A stretch of DNA of 5,071 nucleotides, from assembly GCA_024711415.1 (NCBI GenBank), contig JANJSW010000336.1, forward strand, positions 1 through 5,071, given 5' to 3'. A program made the position numbers and the translations under genes. Source of the DNA: Thermomonas sp. Its GTDB lineage: Bacteria > Pseudomonadota > Gammaproteobacteria > Xanthomonadales > Xanthomonadaceae. Positions 1-5,071 of the stretch are shown in pieces (positions within the stretch are counted from its first letter, which is position 1; each line of letters opens with the position of its first letter). The notes below the pieces were generated by a model. The model was not told the DNA's origin and searched no databases. It saw nothing but the letters and a program-made list of their open reading frames with translations.

Positions 1-1098
1 GTGGGCAGCCGCGAATTCACCGAGCCCGGCTTCAATCGCGCGGTCGATGCGCGCCGCCCCGTCGGCTCGCTGCTGAAGCCGTTCGTCGACCTGCTGGCGC
101 TGGCGCAGCCGGAGAAGTGGTCGCTGGCCAGCATCATCAGCGATGCGCCGGTGACCGTCGGCCTCGGCCGCGGGCGCAACTGGAAGCCCGGCAATTCCGA
201 TGGCCGCAGCCACGGCAACGTGCGCCTGATGGACGCGCTGGCGCAGAGCTACAACCAAGCCACGGTGCGGCTGGGCATGGAGGTGCAGCCGCAGCGGCTG
301 GCGGCGCTGATCCGTACCCTGGCCGGGATCGAATCCGAAGCGCAGCCTTCGTTGATCCTCGGCGCGGTCGACCAGAGCCCGTACGCGATGGCCCAGCTGT
401 ACCAGTTCCTCGCTTCCAGTGGCGAGATCCAGCCGCTGCATGCGGTGCGTGGCGTGCTGGATCCGCAGGGGCGCACCATCAAGCGCTACGACAGCGAGGC
501 CCCGCCGGCGCAGAAGGGCGATGCGGTGGCGGCACGGCTGGTCGGCAATGCGCTGCAGTACGCGGTGACCTCGGGCACCGGCCATGCGCTGGTGCGCGAC
601 GGCCTCGGCCGGCTGTCCGCGGCCGGCAAGACCGGCACCAGCAACGACGGTCGCGACAGCTGGTTCGCCGGCTATACCGGCGACCACCTGGCGGTGGTCT
701 GGGTGGGCAACGACCAGAACCAGTCCACCGGCCTGTACGGCGCCACCGGCGCCATGCGGGTATGGTCCGACATGTTCGCGCGCCTGCCCAGCGCGCCGCT
801 GCGGCTGTCCAGCGAAGGCGTCGACTGGCGCTGGGTGCTGGACGGGCAGAGCACCGATGGCGACTGTCCCGGTGCGCGCCATCTGCCGTTCGTGGCCGGC
901 TACGCGCCGCCCTACCAGCCTTGCCCGTACGTGCCGCCGCCGGAGCTGGACGAATTCGGCAACCCGCTGCCGCCCGCGGACGGATCGCAGAACCCGCTGG
1001 AGCGCGCCGGCCAGGCGATCCGTGATTTCTTCGGCGGCGGCGACCCGGCCAAGCAGCTGCCGCCCGCCGACGCGCCGGCGCCGCGCCCGGTGCAGTGA
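1..1098 (+). CDS. mrcB: Penicillin-binding protein 1B, C-terminal part (5' end outside window)
   Basis: This is the 3' part of a class A bifunctional penicillin-binding protein. Such proteins polymerise glycan strands and cross-link peptidoglycan in the periplasm while anchored in the inner membrane. Only the transpeptidase domain and tail lie in the window; the membrane anchor, UB2H and glycosyltransferase domains would be upstream. Numbering from the first codon here, the catalytic SxxK motif is S23-L-L-K26 (context RRPVGSLLKP), the second motif is S83-Y-N85 and the third is K210-T-G-T213. The wording closely follows remembered E. coli PBP1B (GFNRA..ARR..GSL.KP, AGKTGT.N, TWFAG/SWFAG, LYGA.GAM), which favours 1B over 1A or 1C. 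After the domain there is a proline-rich tail (from about residue 303) with a short amphipathic stretch (about 330-347) before the end. C289 and C308 sit where E. coli PBP1B also has two C-terminal cysteines. The stop codon overlaps or abuts the helicase start. The frame is open from base 1, so the GTG at 1 is internal and not a true start. Confidence 0.95.
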   Translation: MGSREFTEPGFNRAVDARRPVGSLLKPFVDLLALAQPEKWSLASIISDAPVTVGLGRGRNWKPGNSDGRSHGNVRLMDALAQSYNQATVRLGMEVQPQRLAALIRTLAGIESEAQPSLILGAVDQSPYAMAQLYQFLASSGEIQPLHAVRGVLDPQGRTIKRYDSEAPPAQKGDAVAARLVGNALQYAVTSGTGHALVRDGLGRLSAAGKTGTSNDGRDSWFAGYTGDHLAVVWVGNDQNQSTGLYGATGAMRVWSDMFARLPSAPLRLSSEGVDWRWVLDGQSTDGDCPGARHLPFVAGYAPPYQPCPYVPPPELDEFGNPLPPADGSQNPLERAGQAIRDFFGGGDPAKQLPPADAPAPRPVQ

Positions 1099-1103
1099 GC
1101 CCG

Positions 1104-3122
1104 ATGGCGGCCACCGACACGCGGCTGGGCCGGGCCGTGCGCGAGGCGCTGGGTGAAGGATCGGCGCTGGCGCAGGCGCTGCCCGGCTTCCGCCCGCGCC
1201 CGGCGCAGCAGCGGCTGGCGGTGGCGGTGGCGGAAACCTTCGAGCGCCGCGAGGTGCTGCTGGCCGAGGCCGGCACCGGCACCGGCAAGACCTACGCCTA
1301 CCTGGTGCCGGCGCTGCTGTCGGGGATGAAGACCATCGTCAGCACCGGCACCCGCGCGCTGCAGGACCAGCTCTACCTGCGCGATTTGCCGCGGGTGCGC
1401 GACGCGCTCGGCATCGGCCTGAAGACCGCGCTGCTGAAGGGGCGCGCCAATTATCTGTGCCGCTACCGGATGGAGCAGGCCAAGGGCGAGCCGCGCTTCA
1501 CCTCGCGGGAGCAGATCAGCCAGTTCCAGCGCGTGGTCGCCTGGAGCGGGCGCACCCGCAGCGGCGACATGGCGGAGCTGGAATCGCTGGCGGAGGATTC
1601 GCCGCTGCTGCCGCTGGTCACCTCCACCGCCGACAACTGCCTGGGCACCGAATGCCCGTTCTGGAGCGACTGCTTCGTGGTGCAGGCGCGCCAGCGCGCG
1701 CAGGCGGCCGACCTGGTGGTGGTCAACCACCACCTGCTGCTGGCCGACCTGGCGCTGAAACAGGAAGGCTTCGGCGAAATCCTGCCGGGCGCGCAGGCGT
1801 TCATCGTCGACGAGGCCCACCAGCTGCCGGAGCTGGCTGCGCAGTTCTTCGGCGAAGGACTGGGCGCGCGCCCGCTGGTGGAACTGGCGCGCGACGCGGT
1901 GTCCGAGTGCAAGGACGTGCCGGGTGCACTGGCCGCGGTGCAGGAACCGGCGCGCGCGCTGGAAGCCGCTACCCGCGCGCTGCGTGTGGCGATGGACAAC
2001 CTGCCGCTGCGCGGCACCGCCTGGCGTGCGCTGGACGAAGTGGACATCGAACCCGCGCTCCATGCGCTGGTGCAGTCGCTGGCGATCCTGCGCGACGTGG
2101 TGGCGCCGCTGCGCGAGGCTGCGCCGGGCTTCGACGCCTGCCATGCGCGCGCGCAGGACCAGCTGGGCCGGCTGCAGCGCTGGCTGGGCGAGGAGGGCGA
2201 AACGGGGTCAGGTTCATTTTCCGGGACGGTTTTTTGCGATGCCAAGCAAACGGCATCGGAAAGTGAACCTGACCCCGTTTCGGACCCCGTTTCGGTGCAC
2301 TGGTACGAGCTCACCCCGCGCGGCTTCCGCCTGCAGCGCACCCCGCTGGACGTGGCCGCGCCGCTGCGCGCCCACCGCGAGGCGTCGAACGCGGCTTGGG
2401 TGTTCACCTCCGCCACGCTGGCGGTGGCCGGACGCTTCGACCACGTCGCCCAGCGCCTTGGCGTCGAACACGCCCGCGAGCTGCTCGAACCCAGCCCATT
2501 CGACTGGGACCGGCAGGCGCTGTGCTACCTGCCGAAGGGCCTGCCGGAGCCGTCCTCGCGCGACTTCGGGATGGCCCTGCTGGACGCGCTGCGCCCGGTG
2601 CTGGAGGCCTCCGGCGGCCGCGCGTTCCTGTTGTTCGCCTCGCACCGCGCGCTGCGCGAGGCCGCCGAGGCGCTGCAGGGCGGCCCGTGGCCGCTGTTCG
2701 TGCAGGGCAGCGAGCCGCGCCACGTGCTGCTGCAGCGCTTCCGCGAATCCGGCAACGGCGTGCTGCTGGGCACCGCCAGCTTCCGCGAGGGCGTCGACGT
2801 GGCCGGCGATGCACTCTCGGTGGTGGTCATCGACAAACTGCCGTTCGCCGCACCGGACGACCCGGTGTTCGAGGCGCGGCTGGACGCGATCCGCCGCGCC
2901 GGCGGCAATCCGTTCCGCGATGAGCAGTTGCCGCAGGCGGTGATCGCGCTCAAGCAGGGCGCCGGCCGGCTGATCCGCACCGAGACCGACCGCGGCGTGC
3001 TGGTGCTGTGCGATCCGCGCCTGCTGGGGAAAACCTACGGCCGCACCTTCCTCGAGTCGTTGCCGCCGCTGCCCATCACCCGCGAAGTGAAGGATGTGCA
3101 GGCGTTCTTCGCGGATAATTGA
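1104..3122 (+). CDS. yoaA: YoaA-type ATP-dependent DNA helicase (DinG/XPD family, Fe-S) carrying an in-frame palindromic insert
   Basis: This is a superfamily 2 helicase of the DinG/XPD family, expected to unwind DNA 5' to 3' in the cytoplasm. E. coli YoaA pairs with the polymerase III subunit HolC (chi) and helps repair stalled replication and damaged 3' ends. Numbering from ATG 1104 (672 aa): Walker A AGTGTGKT is at 56-63; four cysteines that fit Fe-S cluster ligands are C119, C179, C184 and C190; NHH is at 208-210; DEAH at 236-239; SAT at 436-438; FREGVDV at 560-566; and QxxGRxxR at 618-625. All core motifs look intact. The best match I recall is E. coli YoaA (636 aa), for example DNCLG..CP....CFVV.AR and VVVVNHH.LLAD. 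Residues about 366-397 are an insert encoded by a palindromic repeat and are absent from E. coli YoaA. The start is uncertain: ATG 1104 has a weak GTGAG about 4 nt upstream, while GTG 1095 overlaps the mrcB stop by 4 nt and adds three residues. tsaB follows after 3 nt, so translation is probably coupled along mrcB-yoaA-tsaB. Confidence 0.93.
   Translation: MAATDTRLGRAVREALGEGSALAQALPGFRPRPAQQRLAVAVAETFERREVLLAEAGTGTGKTYAYLVPALLSGMKTIVSTGTRALQDQLYLRDLPRVRDALGIGLKTALLKGRANYLCRYRMEQAKGEPRFTSREQISQFQRVVAWSGRTRSGDMAELESLAEDSPLLPLVTSTADNCLGTECPFWSDCFVVQARQRAQAADLVVVNHHLLLADLALKQEGFGEILPGAQAFIVDEAHQLPELAAQFFGEGLGARPLVELARDAVSECKDVPGALAAVQEPARALEAATRALRVAMDNLPLRGTAWRALDEVDIEPALHALVQSLAILRDVVAPLREAAPGFDACHARAQDQLGRLQRWLGEEGETGSGSFSGTVFCDAKQTASESEPDPVSDPVSVHWYELTPRGFRLQRTPLDVAAPLRAHREASNAAWVFTSATLAVAGRFDHVAQRLGVEHARELLEPSPFDWDRQALCYLPKGLPEPSSRDFGMALLDALRPVLEASGGRAFLLFASHRALREAAEALQGGPWPLFVQGSEPRHVLLQRFRESGNGVLLGTASFREGVDVAGDALSVVVIDKLPFAAPDDPVFEARLDAIRRAGGNPFRDEQLPQAVIALKQGAGRLIRTETDRGVLVLCDPRLLGKTYGRTFLESLPPLPITREVKDVQAFFADN
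2198..2294. repeat. REP-like palindromic element inserted in frame in yoaA
   Basis: The left arm at 2198-2223 and right arm at 2257-2282 are inverted copies matching at 25 of 26 positions. The one mismatch (T2217 against G2263) would be a G-U pair in RNA. The 33-nt centre (2224-2256) holds a second inverted repeat, CGATGCC (2237-2243) with GGCATCG (2252-2258), which overlaps the inner end of the outer stem by two bases. The arm core contains GGGGTCAGGTTCA. From memory, that core recurs in dispersed repeats of Xanthomonadaceae-type genomes, often linked with REP-associated Y1 (IS200-like) transposases; this was not verified here. By my count 54 of 97 bases are G or C, clearly below the neighbouring coding sequence. 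The right end carries an extra 12-bp copy of itself. The element keeps the helicase frame open and encodes about 30 residues rich in S, G, E, D and P. No transposase gene is present in the window. Confidence 0.85.
2271..2294 (+). repeat. 12-bp tandem duplication at the right end of the palindrome
   Basis: GACCCCGTTTCG at 2271-2282 is repeated exactly at 2283-2294, and its reverse complement is the left tip of the palindrome at 2198-2209. The sequence therefore occurs three times within 97 bp. The repeat is four codons long and encodes DPVS twice, so gain or loss of a unit would not shift the helicase frame. Confidence 0.9.
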
Positions 3123-3125
3123 ACG

Positions 3126-3821
3126 ATGAGACTGCTTGCTTTCGAAACCTCCACCGAGGCCTGCTCGGTCGCCGTGTACGTCGATGGGCGGGTGCTCGAG
3201 CGCTTCGAGATCGCCCCGCGCCGGCACACCGAGCTGGCGCTGCCGTGGGCGCAGGCGCTGCTGGCCGAGGCCGGCGTGGCGCGTTCGCAGCTGGATGCCG
3301 TGGCGGTGGGCCGCGGCCCCGGTGCGTTCACCGGCGTGCGCCTGGCCATCGCCATCGCCCAAGGGATCGCGCTGGGGCTGGACCTGCCGGTGATCCCGGT
3401 TTCCACCCTTGCCGCGCTGGCGATGCGGGCCGGTGGCGAGCGTCGCCTTGCCGCCATCGACGCGCGCATGGGCGAGGTCTATCTCGGCGCGTTCGCGCGT
3501 GAAGCCGACGGTGGCCTGCGCGCCCTGTCCGACGAAGTCGTGGTGGCGCCGGATGCCGCCGCGCTGCCGGACGGTAGCGGCTGGAGCGGCGCCGGCACCG
3601 GCTTCGCCGCGGCCGATGGTGCGCTCCGGGCGAGGTTCGGGGATCGGCTGGTCGCCCTGGAGGCAGCCGCCCTGCCGCATGCCGCGGACGTCGCTGCACT
3701 GGCCGCGCTCGCCTTCGCCCGCGGCGAAGCGCTGGCGCCGGAACGGATCGAGCCGGCCTACCTGCGCAACAACGTCGCCCTCACCATCGCCGAGCGCGCG
3801 GCGCAGGGCATTACGCGCTGA
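3126..3821 (+). CDS. tsaB: tRNA t6A37 threonylcarbamoyltransferase complex subunit TsaB
   Basis: TsaB is the non-catalytic partner of TsaD in the cytoplasmic TsaB-TsaD-TsaE complex. That complex transfers the threonylcarbamoyl group made by TsaC/TsaC2 to A37 of ANN-decoding tRNAs. The 231-residue product has the same length as E. coli TsaB (YeaZ). It opens with the ASKHA-fold phosphate-1 strand (LLAFETSTEACSVAV, residues 3-17) and carries the family signature GRGPGAFTGVR at 62-72, followed by LAIAIAQGIALGLDLPVIPVSTL-type sequence. The C-terminal PAYLRNN (near 217) is also typical of the family. As in other TsaB proteins, the metal-binding histidine motif of TsaD is not apparent. ATG 3126 lies 3 nt after the yoaA stop. 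No strong Shine-Dalgarno is visible, which fits translational coupling. The gene follows yoaA exactly as in E. coli. tsaB is normally essential or important for growth. Confidence 0.95.
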   Translation: MRLLAFETSTEACSVAVYVDGRVLERFEIAPRRHTELALPWAQALLAEAGVARSQLDAVAVGRGPGAFTGVRLAIAIAQGIALGLDLPVIPVSTLAALAMRAGGERRLAAIDARMGEVYLGAFAREADGGLRALSDEVVVAPDAAALPDGSGWSGAGTGFAAADGALRARFGDRLVALEAAALPHAADVAALAALAFARGEALAPERIEPAYLRNNVALTIAERAAQGITR

Positions 3822-3864
3822 AGAGCGCCGGCATTGCCGCCGCATGGTTGTCATCCGCCGTCGC

Positions 3865-3870
3865 TAGTCT
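3865..3870 (+). promoter_or_regulatory. Possible -10 box upstream of the first exported paralog
   Basis: TAGTCT, preceded by CGC, ends 28 nt before ATG 3899. A TTGTCA at 3848-3853 resembles a -35 box, but the spacer would be only 11 nt, too short for a standard sigma-70 promoter. A similar GCTA..CT sequence lies at a similar distance upstream of the second paralog. This is weak evidence, and readthrough from tsaB is equally possible. Confidence 0.22.
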
Positions 3871-3887
3871 GCAGCCCTCGCATTCTC

Positions 3888-3892
3888 GGAGG
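3888..3892 (+). promoter_or_regulatory. Shine-Dalgarno deciding the start at 3899
   Basis: GGAGG lies 6 nt before ATG 3899, close to ideal spacing. An in-frame TGA at 3893-3895 makes 3899 the first possible start in this frame. The same site could also serve ATG 3895 or GTG 3892 in another frame, but those open a frame that does not encode a signal-peptide protein. Confidence 0.7.
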
Positions 3893-3898
3893 TGATGC

Positions 3899-4402
3899 AT
3901 GGCGGGTGGAAGTTGGCTTCTGGCCGGGCTTTTGGCGGTGTCCCCGACCATCGCCGCGCAAACGGATTTCCAGGGATACGCGATGGAAACGGACGGTGCG
4001 GCGGAGGCCCCCCGGTTGCTGCGGGTGCTGGGCAAGCGCTACGGGATCCCGGGGACGCCGGCGCAGGTCGTCGGCCGGGCGCAGGCCTGTCTGTCGCGCG
4101 CGGACAGTGGCGCCGGCGTGATTTCGGTCGATCCCGGCGGCGGGCGCCTGGTCGCGATCGGGCGTGTCCCTTATCGCCAGCAGGCGCTGGGTGGGGTGGT
4201 CAGGGGCCGGCTCACGCTGGAGGCGCGCGATGGCGGATTCGGCGTCGTGGTCAGCGACCTTGCCATTGCGTCCGATGCCGCTGCCGATCCGATGGACCTG
4301 GTGTTCTTGCCGCTCGTGCAGGATCGCGATTCGGCCTGGGAGCCGGCGCTGGCCGCACTGATCGGCGTGGAGGAAGCGCTGGTGCGCTGCATGTTCGGCT
4401 GA
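3899..4402 (+). CDS. Predicted exported protein, paralog of the next gene
   Basis: I do not recognise this 167-residue protein as a named family. It begins with a hydrophobic segment (residues 5-20) ending SPTIAA before Q21, which suggests signal peptidase I cleavage after A20 and a periplasmic or secreted product. The n-region has no Lys or Arg, which is unusual for a signal peptide. The mature part aligns along its length with the product of the following gene (4549-5040). Shared points include LLRVLG/ILRMSG, C64, S76-V-D-P79 followed by G.L.A, EA.DG.F at 108-114, SDLAIA/SDFALA, and a matching C-terminal helix with Cys three residues from the end (C164). A conserved DP..G segment with DG.F after it faintly resembles DUF4468-type small domains; this is a guess. 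It starts 77 nt after tsaB and has its own Shine-Dalgarno. Expression could be separate or by readthrough. Confidence 0.8.
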   Translation: MAGGSWLLAGLLAVSPTIAAQTDFQGYAMETDGAAEAPRLLRVLGKRYGIPGTPAQVVGRAQACLSRADSGAGVISVDPGGGRLVAIGRVPYRQQALGGVVRGRLTLEARDGGFGVVVSDLAIASDAAADPMDLVFLPLVQDRDSAWEPALAALIGVEEALVRCMFG

Positions 4403-4464
4403 GTACGTCGGGGGCAGGGGCGCGCGTCCGCGGCAAGCCTTGGGCTCCGGGTGCGGTTGTCCGT

Positions 4465-4508
4465 GCGCGGCGGGTACGGCCGAGCCCGCCCGCCTTCGCG
4501 CGTTTTTT
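4465..4508 (+). terminator. Possible intrinsic terminator between the two paralogs
   Basis: GCGCG (4465-4469) can pair with CGCGC (4497-4501), and directly inside it GCGGG (4470-4474) can pair with CCCGC (4485-4489), leaving a 7-nt bulge on the right. Six T residues follow at 4503-4508. The bulge and GC-rich surroundings make the structure ambiguous. It would end the transcript of the first paralog, leaving the second to use its own promoter. Confidence 0.3.
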
Positions 4509-4511
4509 GGC

Positions 4512-4517
4512 TATCCT
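4512..4517 (+). promoter_or_regulatory. Possible -10 box upstream of the second exported paralog
   Basis: TATCCT, preceded by GGC, ends 31 nt before GTG 4549, just after the T6 run. There is no convincing -35 at standard spacing. The similarity in sequence and distance to the site at 3865 is the main support. The rest of the 146-nt gap 4403-4548 shows only GC-rich non-coding sequence. Confidence 0.22.
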
Positions 4518-4538
4518 CCCTGACGGCTCTACTGATGC

Positions 4539-4543
4539 AGGGG
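4539..4543 (+). promoter_or_regulatory. Shine-Dalgarno for the GTG start at 4549
   Basis: AGGGG lies 5 nt before GTG 4549. This start places a charged n-region and a complete signal peptide exactly at the N-terminus. GTG 4543 is in frame but overlaps the Shine-Dalgarno and adds only two residues. ATG 4547 is out of frame. Confidence 0.6.
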
Positions 4544-4548
4544 TGGAT

Positions 4549-5040
4549 GTGAAGTTGCGGATCCTGTGGCTGGCGGCGGCGCTGGCCGTGACGCCGGCGT
4601 TGGCCGAAGACGTGCCGTTCAACGGCCGCATGCTGGAACTCGGGGCGGGCGAGGAGGCCAGGCCGATCCTGCGCATGAGCGGCACCCAGTACGCCATCCA
4701 GCGCAACGGCGAGCAGCTGGTGGAGATGGCGCGCAACTGCCTTGCCGGGCAGGGCGGTATCGTCGTCGAATCCGTCGATCCGGCGCAGGGCCTGCTGCTG
4801 GCCAGCGTGGAGACGGGCTTCCGCGCCAGTTTCTCCGCGCAGACGCTGCGCAGCCGGCTGCGCTTCGAGGCTGGCGACGGTCGTTTCCAGATCGTCGAAT
4901 CGGACTTTGCGCTGGCCCAGGGCGGCGACGAGGGCAGCGTCGCCTACGGGCCGCTGCTGCAGTCCGGCGGCATCTGGGAAAAGGGGCTGGAGGCGCTGCT
5001 GCAGACCGAAAACCGGCTGGTGGATTGCCTGTACCGCTAG
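4549..5040 (+). CDS. Predicted exported protein, paralog of the preceding gene
   Basis: This 163-residue protein of unknown function has a textbook signal peptide. K2 and R4 are followed by a hydrophobic core and TPALA, then E20, so cleavage after A19 is predicted and the mature protein would be periplasmic or secreted. It aligns with the preceding gene's product: ILRMSG, C64 at the identical residue number, S75-V-D-P78 followed by G.L.A, EAGDGRF at 107-113, SDFALA, and a C-terminal W.K.L..LL...N.LVDCLYR matching W.PAL..LI...E.LVRCMFG. Similarity is spread over the whole length, pointing to an old tandem duplication. The two conserved cysteines (C64 and C160) could form a disulfide in the periplasm. 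GTG 4549 is chosen for the Shine-Dalgarno and signal peptide. The same frame stays open far upstream, but only by chance in high-GC DNA. Confidence 0.82.
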   Translation: MKLRILWLAAALAVTPALAEDVPFNGRMLELGAGEEARPILRMSGTQYAIQRNGEQLVEMARNCLAGQGGIVVESVDPAQGLLLASVETGFRASFSAQTLRSRLRFEAGDGRFQIVESDFALAQGGDEGSVAYGPLLQSGGIWEKGLEALLQTENRLVDCLYR

Positions 5041-5047
5041 CCTGCGG

Positions 5048-5071
5048 TCAGCGGTCGACCAGTTCGCCGCC
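5048..5071 (-). CDS. Possible 3' end of a convergent gene
   Basis: Read on the minus strand from the window edge, seven sense codons (GGELVDR) are followed by TGA at 5050-5048. This is compatible with the C-terminus of a minus-strand gene converging on the second exported protein, with 7 nt between the stop codons. Eight codons cannot prove a gene, and no product can be named. Confidence 0.2.
   Translation of the reverse strand, partial: GGELVDR

Noticed and set aside
912..2144. Long minus-strand open frame of 410 codons opposite mrcB and yoaA
   Set aside because: It is the same kind of antisense shadow, with low-complexity composition and no motif.
2198..2282. The palindrome as an intrinsic terminator
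   Set aside because: The T6 run (2230-2235) lies inside the loop and not after the stem, and the reading frame continues through the element with intact helicase motifs beyond it.
2198..2294. The palindrome as a CRISPR repeat or a complete insertion sequence
   Set aside because: There is only one copy, with no spacer array, and no transposase is encoded within it or elsewhere in the window.
3815..3828. Small hairpin GCGCT/AGCGC at the tsaB stop codon
   Set aside because: The stem is only 5 bp and no T run follows, so it does not support a terminator call.
2214..3854. Long minus-strand open frame of 546 codons opposite yoaA and tsaB
   Set aside because: It is an antisense shadow created by high-GC codon use. 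It is rich in Arg, Gln, His and Ala with no recognisable domain, and it overlaps two well-identified genes.
3892..5040. A single 382-codon open frame spanning both exported-protein genes
   Set aside because: Its first two thirds read an arginine- and glycine-rich shadow of the gene at 3899 with no signal peptide. Only its end, from GTG 4549, is the real second gene. The paralogy of the two separate genes and the two Shine-Dalgarno sites decide against it, although an automatic caller might choose it.
5033..5048. ACCGC/GCGGT inverted repeat at the end of the last gene
   Set aside because: It is 5 bp with a 6-nt loop and no T run on either strand within view, which is expected by chance in GC-rich DNA.

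Overview
The window is GC-rich, with coding regions near 70% G+C by eye and strong G/C preference at third codon positions. It is gene-dense and reads almost entirely on the + strand. The proteins look gammaproteobacterial. Gene order, codon style and protein wording suggest the Xanthomonadaceae/Lysobacteraceae (Lysobacter, Luteimonas, Stenotrophomonas or Xanthomonas type). That placement is an inference from recognition; no search was run.

Layout, left to right: (1) the 3' part of mrcB, encoding the transpeptidase domain and C-terminal tail of bifunctional penicillin-binding protein 1B; (2) a DinG/XPD-family iron-sulfur helicase matching YoaA, starting at or overlapping the mrcB stop codon; (3) tsaB, starting 3 nt after the helicase stop, encoding the TsaD partner in tRNA t6A37 synthesis; (4) and (5) two small genes for secreted proteins of unknown function that are diverged paralogs of each other, each with its own Shine-Dalgarno sequence; (6) at the right edge, a short stretch that could be the 3' end of a convergent minus-strand gene. 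The first three genes are packed like a co-transcribed unit, and yoaA followed by tsaB matches the E. coli order yoaA-tsaB (yeaZ). Their functions (wall synthesis, DNA repair, tRNA modification) are otherwise unrelated housekeeping.

The most unusual object lies inside the helicase gene at about 2198-2294. It is a nearly perfect 26-bp inverted repeat around a 33-nt centre, followed by a 12-bp tandem copy of its own end. It is clearly less GC-rich than its surroundings and is translated in frame as about 30 extra residues with no counterpart in E. coli YoaA. It resembles the dispersed REP-like palindromes of this bacterial group that share a GGGGTCAGGTTCA core. Here one appears to have been captured inside a conserved protein without breaking it, comparable to the Rickettsia palindromic elements that insert into coding genes. 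The second point of interest is the tandem pair of exported paralogs with a conserved cysteine pair.

No tRNA, rRNA, CRISPR array, complete insertion sequence or prophage gene was seen. No stretch of more than 300 bases lacks a gene; the largest gap is 4403-4548.
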